Below, in pieces: positions 13,538-17,673 of a DNA stretch of 17,673 nucleotides. The translations under genes were made by a program, and so were the position numbers. A model generated the notes under the pieces. That model was not told the DNA's origin. It made no database searches and worked only from the letters and a program-made list of their open reading frames with translations. This DNA is from Clostridia bacterium (lineage in GTDB: Bacteria; Bacillota; Clostridia; Oscillospirales; Acutalibacteraceae): NCBI GenBank assembly GCA_900770255.1, contig CAAGJN010000041.1, positions 1 to 17,673 on the forward strand, given 5' to 3'. Numbering within the stretch: position 1 is the stretch's first letter; each line of letters begins with the position of its first letter.

Positions 13538-14740
13538 ATGAAAGTACTCGTTACCGGCTCCGCCGGCTTTGTGGGGAAAAACCTTGTCGCGGCGCTTAAA
13601 AATCTGCGCGACGGCAAGGACCGCACCAGACCGGAGCTCAAAGTGGATGAGATTTTTGAATATGACGTCGATACGGAGCCCTCGCGGCTCGACTCCTTCT
13701 GCTCGGAGGCTGATTTCGTTTTCAACCTCGCAGGGGTCAACCGCCCGAAGGACGCGGCTGAATTTATGCAGGGCAATTTCGGCTTCGCGTCAACGCTGCT
13801 CTTGGCGCTTAAAAAGCACGGCAACGCCTGCCCTGTTATGCTATCGAGCTCGATACAGGCGGCTCTCATCGGACGCTATGCGGGGAGCGAATACGGAAAA
13901 TCGAAGCTTGCGGGCGAGGAGCTGTTCTTTGACTATGCCCATGAGACGGGCGCAAGGGTGCTCGTTTACCGCTTCCCGAACCTGTTCGGCAAGTGGTGCA
14001 GACCGAACTACAACAGCGCCGTGGCGACCTTCTGCAGCAACATTGCAAACGGCCTGCCCATAACGGTCAGCGACCGCAGCGTCGAGCTCGAGCTGCTGTA
14101 TATAGACGACCTCGTCTGCGAAATGCTCGACGCCCTCGAGGGCAGGGAGCATCGCTGCGAGTTTGACGGCGTGGATGCCGTGCCCGACCCCGGCGGCCGC
14201 TACTGTGCGGCGCCCGTGACCCATCGCGTCACGCTTGGAGAGATAGTCGATCTCCTGGAAAAGTTCCGCAGTCAGCCGAAAACGCTTGTCGTTCCGGAGA
14301 TCCCGGCCGGAAGCTTTGAAAAAAAGCTCTACTCGACATATCTGTCTTATTTGCCCGCAGATAAGGTCGCGTTTCCGCTCAAAATGAACGCCGATGCGCG
14401 CGGCAGCTTTACGGAGCTGCTCAAAACGGAGCGCTGCGGCCAGTTTTCCGTCAATATCTCAAAGCCCGGCGTCACCAAGGGACAGCATTGGCACAACAGC
14501 AAATGGGAGTTCTTCATCGTCGTCTCCGGGCATGGACTTATCCAGGAAAGAAAAATAGACGGCGGCGAAGTGTTGAATTTTGAAGTGAGCGGTGATAAAA
14601 TTGAGGCTGTACATATGCTCCCGGGCTATACGCACAACATTATAAATCTCAGCGACACGCAGGATCTTGTTACGGTGATGTGGGCGAACGAGCAGTTCGA
14701 TCCGGAACATCCCGATACCTTCTCGGAGGCGGTGGAGTGA
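13538..14740 (+). CDS. capF: Bifunctional UDP-sugar reductase/epimerase CapF (FnlB/WbjC)
   Basis: 400 residues. Second enzyme of the UDP-L-FucNAc pathway: the C-terminal cupin domain epimerises C3 of the CapE product and the N-terminal SDR domain reduces C4. The N-terminal domain shows GSAGFVGKN at 7-15, FNLAGVNRP at 62-70 and the catalytic Y119xxxK123. The cupin domain begins near 275 and has H317, H319 and E324 (QHWHNSKWEF) and H366 (PGYTHNI), the expected zinc ligand set. Slightly longer than S. aureus CapF (about 370); the extra residues sit mainly in the SDR half (around 21-35 and 200-230). This is a GC-rich gene (45 of 60 at 14161-14220). Its TGA shares one base with the capG ATG, so translation is coupled. 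Confidence 0.95.
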   Translation: MKVLVTGSAGFVGKNLVAALKNLRDGKDRTRPELKVDEIFEYDVDTEPSRLDSFCSEADFVFNLAGVNRPKDAAEFMQGNFGFASTLLLALKKHGNACPVMLSSSIQAALIGRYAGSEYGKSKLAGEELFFDYAHETGARVLVYRFPNLFGKWCRPNYNSAVATFCSNIANGLPITVSDRSVELELLYIDDLVCEMLDALEGREHRCEFDGVDAVPDPGGRYCAAPVTHRVTLGEIVDLLEKFRSQPKTLVVPEIPAGSFEKKLYSTYLSYLPADKVAFPLKMNADARGSFTELLKTERCGQFSVNISKPGVTKGQHWHNSKWEFFIVVSGHGLIQERKIDGGEVLNFEVSGDKIEAVHMLPGYTHNIINLSDTQDLVTVMWANEQFDPEHPDTFSEAVE

Positions 14741-15924
14741 TGGAAGTAAAGAGAGACTACAGCGATATAAGCTTTAAAAATGACGGCAGATTAAAGCTGC
14801 TCATTATCGTTGGCACGCGCCCGGAGATAATCCGCCTGTCGGCTGTTATCACGAAGTGCCGCAGATACTTCGACTGCATCCTCGCCCATACGGGGCAGAA
14901 TTATGACTATAACCTCAACGGCGTGTTCTTCCGCGATCTAAAGCTCGGCGCGCCTGAGGTGTACATGGACGCCGTCGGCAAGGATCTCGGCGAGACGGTC
15001 GGCAATATCATCAGCAGTTCCTATAAACTTATGAACACGATAAAGCCCGACGCTCTGCTCATCCTCGGCGACACGAACTCGTGCCTCTCGGCGATAGCGG
15101 CAAAGAGACTGCATATCCCGATATTTCATATGGAGGCGGGCAACCGCTGCAAGGACGAGTGCCTGCCGGAGGAGACGAACCGCAGGATAGTTGATATCAT
15201 CTCAGATGTCAACATGGCCTATTCAGAGCACGCGAGGCGCTATCTTGCGGAGTGTGGCCTGCCCAAGGAGAGAACATATGTAACGGGCTCGCCTATGGCG
15301 GAGGTCCTGCGCGCCAATCTCGAGGAGATTGAAAAGAGCGACGTGCTGAAAAGACTCGGTCTTGAGTCTAAAAAATATATTCTTCTCTCTGCTCACAGGG
15401 AAGAAAACATAGACACAGAGAAAAACTTCAGGAGCCTTTTCGGCGCGATAAACAGGCTCGCCGAAAAGTACGATATGCCGATTCTGTATTCCTGCCACCC
15501 CAGGAGCAGAAAGAGGCTCGAAGAGAGCGGGTTTGAGCTTGACGCCCGCGTTATTCGCCATGAGCCGCTCGGCTTCCATGATTATAACAATTTGCAGATG
15601 AATGCGTTCGCCGTCGTGTCGGACAGCGGCACGCTGCCGGAGGAGAGCAGCTTTTTCACGAGCGTGGGCAGGCCGTTTCCGGCCGTGTGCATCCGCACCT
15701 CGACCGAGCGCCCCGAGGCTCTCGACAAGGCCTGCTTCGTGCTCGCCGGCATTGACACAGGCAGCCTCTTGCAGGCTGTGACGCTCGCGGTCGATATGAA
15801 CGAAAACGGCGATCTCGGTACCCCCGTGCCCGATTATATGGGGGAGGATGTCAGTACCTGCGTCGTCAAGATCATTCAGAGCTACACCGGAATAGTCGAT
15901 AAAATGGTTTGGAGAAAAAGATAA
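14740..15924 (+). CDS. capG: UDP-N-acetylglucosamine 2-epimerase type enzyme CapG (FnlC/WbjD)
   Basis: 394 residues, non-hydrolysing UDP-GlcNAc 2-epimerase family, GT-B-like fold. Following CapE and CapF it should epimerise C2 to give UDP-N-acetyl-L-fucosamine. Motifs: VGTRPEIIRLS (24-34), HTGQNYDYNLNGVFF (50-64), GDTNSC at 110-115 with D111, FHMEAGNRCKDECLPEE at 129-145 with the catalytic acids E132, E144 and E145 in place, SAHREENID (217-225), SDSGTLPEES (294-303) and IRTSTERPEALDK (318-330). RTSTERPE, rather than the form of housekeeping MnaA enzymes, and ME-AGNRC are CapG/WbjD-like. I chose the ATG at 14740 since it overlaps the capF stop (TGATG) and has GGAGG 10 nt upstream; the open frame to 14680 lies in capF. 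About 20 N-terminal residues precede the fold. Confidence 0.94.
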   Translation: MEVKRDYSDISFKNDGRLKLLIIVGTRPEIIRLSAVITKCRRYFDCILAHTGQNYDYNLNGVFFRDLKLGAPEVYMDAVGKDLGETVGNIISSSYKLMNTIKPDALLILGDTNSCLSAIAAKRLHIPIFHMEAGNRCKDECLPEETNRRIVDIISDVNMAYSEHARRYLAECGLPKERTYVTGSPMAEVLRANLEEIEKSDVLKRLGLESKKYILLSAHREENIDTEKNFRSLFGAINRLAEKYDMPILYSCHPRSRKRLEESGFELDARVIRHEPLGFHDYNNLQMNAFAVVSDSGTLPEESSFFTSVGRPFPAVCIRTSTERPEALDKACFVLAGIDTGSLLQAVTLAVDMNENGDLGTPVPDYMGEDVSTCVVKIIQSYTGIVDKMVWRKR

Positions 15925-15927
15925 ACT

Positions 15928-16653
15928 ATGATGAACTATACTGATATGCACTGCCATATGCTCTTTGGTGTGGACGACGGAGCGAAGACGCGGGAGGATA
16001 TGCAGGTCATGCTTGACATGGCTTATGCGGACGGGACAAGAAGAATATGTTTCACACCGCACTATCACCCCGGATATTACGGCGAAAACGGCAGGGCGGC
16101 TTTTCGGGCTTTTGAAAAAGCCGAGGAGTATGCCGCTTTGAAATATCCGGATCTCAGGCTGCATCTCGGCAATGAACTGCACTATGATCAGGGCTGCCGG
16201 GAGTGGATCGCAGACAGAAAGGTGAGAACCATAAACGGCAGCCGGTATCTGCTCGTTGATTTTTCGGACAACGTCCCGGCAAAAACAGTCCTCCACGCCA
16301 TGGACTGCATCCTCAACTTCGGCTGCAGGCCTGTTATTGCGCATATCGAGGCATACTCCGAACTGCGTTCAAGGCTTGACGATATAAGAAAACTCAGAGA
16401 GATCGGCGTTGTGATACAGTGCGACAGCCAGTCGATTTTAGGTGATTTCGGTATGGGCGCGAAGCGTGCGAGCCGAAAGCTCCTTGCATACGGGCTCGTC
16501 GACGTTATCGGCTCCGACTCGCACAACGTCAAAACGAGACCGCCCGTGCTCTCAGGGTGCTTTGAGTATGTCTCAAAAAAATTCGGCGCTGATTATGCAG
16601 GGATGCTTTTTGACAGAAATCCCGGTGTTATCATAGATGACGGAGACTTGTGA
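15928..16653 (+). CDS. PHP-type manganese-dependent protein-tyrosine phosphatase (CpsB/YwqE/CapC family)
   Basis: 241 residues, normal length for the family. It removes phosphate from the tyrosine cluster of the cognate BY-kinase and so controls capsule output. The metal-binding residues are spread in the PHP pattern: DMHCHML (6-12), GVDDGAKT (14-21), TPHYHPG (43-49), GNELHYD (81-87), IAHIEAY (137-143) and SDSHN (196-200). No signal or membrane segment, so it acts in the cytosol. It starts 3 nt after the capG stop; GGAG lies 13 nt before the first ATG, with a second ATG next to it, so the start could be one codon later. It precedes the Wzz-like modulator and kinase genes, the trio that usually opens a Gram-positive capsule operon but here follows the sugar genes. 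Confidence 0.93.
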   Translation: MMNYTDMHCHMLFGVDDGAKTREDMQVMLDMAYADGTRRICFTPHYHPGYYGENGRAAFRAFEKAEEYAALKYPDLRLHLGNELHYDQGCREWIADRKVRTINGSRYLLVDFSDNVPAKTVLHAMDCILNFGCRPVIAHIEAYSELRSRLDDIRKLREIGVVIQCDSQSILGDFGMGAKRASRKLLAYGLVDVIGSDSHNVKTRPPVLSGCFEYVSKKFGADYAGMLFDRNPGVIIDDGDL

Positions 16654-16666
16654 AAGGAAAAGAAAA

Positions 16667-17470
16667 ATGACAAAAGACCAGAATGTTAAAACTGTGAAGA
16701 TCAAAGATATGTGGCAGGTGCTTGTATCGCATATTCTTGTGATCGTGGCGGCTGCTGTGGCCTGCGCCGTGGTGGTTTTTATAGTGTGTAAGGTAGCTGT
16801 CAAGCCCAAATATGAATCGACCGCTACTCTGTATATCCTGAACCAGGACAACGAAAAAAATTCGTCGAGCGCCTCGACCGATTTCTCTCTGGCGCTAAAC
16901 GTTGTCAATGACTGCACATATCTTTTGAAGAGCCATGCGGTGCTCGATGAGGTAATTGACGATCTCAATCTCGATATCTCGTTTGACGAGCTTGCAGACT
17001 GTATTGCAACCAAAAATCCAGATCAGACCAGAGTTCTTGAGGTCACCGTAAAGGCGGATTCGCCGCAGGAAGCCAAGAGGATAGTCGATGCCGTTTGCAG
17101 CGTTGGCACCGAGAAGATCATGGATGCAATGGGATTCAAGCAGGTCAATCTCTATGAGAAGGGAACCCTTCCAACGGAGCCCTGCAACAATATTGCGCTC
17201 AAGGCCGCGTTTCTTGCGGCTGTTGCCGCCGCAGTTATCGCGTACGGCGTGTTCCTTGTGATTTTTATTTTTGATGACAAGCTCCGCACCGAGGACGATA
17301 TTGAAAAATACCTGAACATCAGTATCATTGGCAGGATACCCAACGTTGAGGACGTCAAAAACAACAAGGGCAAGTATTATCGCAGGAGTGAATATTCGCG
17401 CAGCGAGCGGTATATCGATTCGAGCGAAGCGGCGAGAATCATGACAGAAAGGACGGCGGATAAGAAATGA
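16667..17470 (+). CDS. Wzz/CapA-type chain length determinant and tyrosine-kinase modulator
   Basis: 267 residues. A membrane adaptor that sets polymer chain length and activates the partner BY-kinase through its cytoplasmic C-terminus. Layout: a short cytosolic N-terminus, a membrane helix at about 20-43, an external domain starting KPKYESTATLYILNQ (46-60), a second membrane helix at about 178-202 after the proline-rich segment TLPTEPCNN (167-175), and a cytosolic tail of about 65 residues. This is the usual Gram-positive arrangement with the kinase on a separate chain. The tail has four tyrosines (237, 238, 243, 249) among arginines and serines. I chose the ATG at 16667 because AAAGGA is 8 nt upstream and the previous gene ends 13 nt before; the frame also opens at 16637 within that gene. 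Its stop overlaps the kinase start (ATGA). Confidence 0.92.
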   Translation: MTKDQNVKTVKIKDMWQVLVSHILVIVAAAVACAVVVFIVCKVAVKPKYESTATLYILNQDNEKNSSSASTDFSLALNVVNDCTYLLKSHAVLDEVIDDLNLDISFDELADCIATKNPDQTRVLEVTVKADSPQEAKRIVDAVCSVGTEKIMDAMGFKQVNLYEKGTLPTEPCNNIALKAAFLAAVAAAVIAYGVFLVIFIFDDKLRTEDDIEKYLNISIIGRIPNVEDVKNNKGKYYRRSEYSRSERYIDSSEAARIMTERTADKK

Positions 17471-17673
17471 ACAAAACTGTTTTAAAGCTAAACGGATCAG
17501 ATGATTATTTCATATCCGAGGCCTATAAGACCCTGAGAACGAATGTCCAGTTCTGCGGGCAGGATATAAAGGTCATCGCCGTCACCAGCAATGGTGCGGG
17601 CGAGGGCAAGACGACGGTTTGCTTAAATCTCGGAGTCAGCCTTGCGGAGCTCGGCAAGCGCGTGCTGATAATT
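17467..17673 (+). CDS. BY-kinase (capsular tyrosine kinase, CapB/YwqD-like), 5' part
   Basis: The first 69 codons, cut by the window end. Autophosphorylating bacterial tyrosine kinase with a MinD-like P-loop fold, working with the modulator just upstream and reversed by the PHP phosphatase. The N-terminal EAYKTLRTNVQF (residues 18-29), which in this family is the activator-facing helix, is followed by the Walker A motif TSNGAGEGKTT (40-50) and the helix after it. Walker A', Walker B and the C-terminal tyrosine cluster would lie outside the window. The ATG overlaps the previous stop, with GGCGGA 6 nt upstream. MinD/ParA or nitrogenase-reductase relatives share the P-loop, but the EAYKTLRTN stretch and the neighbours make a BY-kinase clear. 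Confidence 0.93.
   Translation, partial: MNKTVLKLNGSDDYFISEAYKTLRTNVQFCGQDIKVIAVTSNGAGEGKTTVCLNLGVSLAELGKRVLII

Noticed and set aside
12367..13869. Open frame of 500 codons on the minus strand, opposite capE and the start of capF
   Set aside because: Lies over two well-recognised genes, shows no domain or ribosome binding site, and crosses gene boundaries; antisense shadow.
15223..16344. Open frame of 373 codons on the minus strand
   Set aside because: Runs opposite capG and the phosphatase gene, with no recognisable motif.
1..17673. CRISPR array, tRNA, rRNA, insertion sequence or phage genes
   Set aside because: No regularly spaced repeats, no tRNA-like cloverleaf, no transposase or integrase frame and no terminal inverted repeats were seen on reading both strands.

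Overview
The window looks like a chromosomal segment of a fairly GC-rich, Gram-positive-type anaerobe of the class Clostridia (an Oscillospirales/Ruminococcaceae-like gut bacterium is my best guess, from gene content only). Supporting signs are a YerC/YecD TrpR-like regulator, a [4Fe-4S] serine dehydratase, a PHP-type capsule phosphatase in front of a Wzz-type modulator with a separate BY-kinase, strong Shine-Dalgarno sites, and sigma-A promoters that mostly carry an extended -10 (TGn). I cannot name the species.

Left part (1-3898, minus strand): a packed housekeeping run read right to left. It encodes an iron-sulfur L-serine dehydratase, a cyclophilin-type peptidyl-prolyl isomerase, a YerC-like regulator, a class I methyltransferase and the redox chaperone Hsp33, and ends in a perfect 12-bp hairpin at 1-27. 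The last three genes are 1-4 nt apart and have their own promoter, whose -35 box overlaps the stop codon of the isomerase gene.

Middle (3899-5447): the serine dehydratase promoter stands back to back with the promoter of a 12-helix MFS transporter resembling the organophosphate:phosphate antiporter group. The two -35 boxes are 8 bp apart and an 8-bp inverted repeat spans the dehydratase promoter. The transporter gene ends in an intrinsic terminator.

Right part (5448-17673, plus strand, continuing past the edge): a capsule/exopolysaccharide operon of the Wzy-dependent type. Order: initiating phosphoglycosyltransferase, four GT4-type glycosyltransferases, a Wzy-like polymerase, CapE-CapF-CapG (UDP-GlcNAc to UDP-N-acetyl-L-fucosamine), PHP tyrosine phosphatase, Wzz-type modulator, and the start of a BY-kinase. 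The expected logic is: the first enzyme loads a sugar phosphate on undecaprenyl phosphate, the transferases extend it (one probably with L-FucNAc), a flippase not present in this window exports it, Wzy polymerises it, and the phosphatase/modulator/kinase trio at the end of the operon controls chain length and output. The transferase-polymerase block is clearly poorer in GC than the flanks (hand count 22/60 at 8221-8280 against 45/60 at 14161-14220), as expected of an exchangeable serotype cassette, and one glycosyltransferase changes composition in mid-gene.

No intergenic stretch reaches 300 bases; the longest are 5397-5673 and 3899-4142, both described below. I saw no tRNA, rRNA, CRISPR, insertion sequence or attachment site. 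The systems recognised are of known types. The less ordinary points are the divergent dehydratase/transporter control region, the mosaic glycosyltransferase, the hairpin in front of capE, and the leader of the capsule operon.
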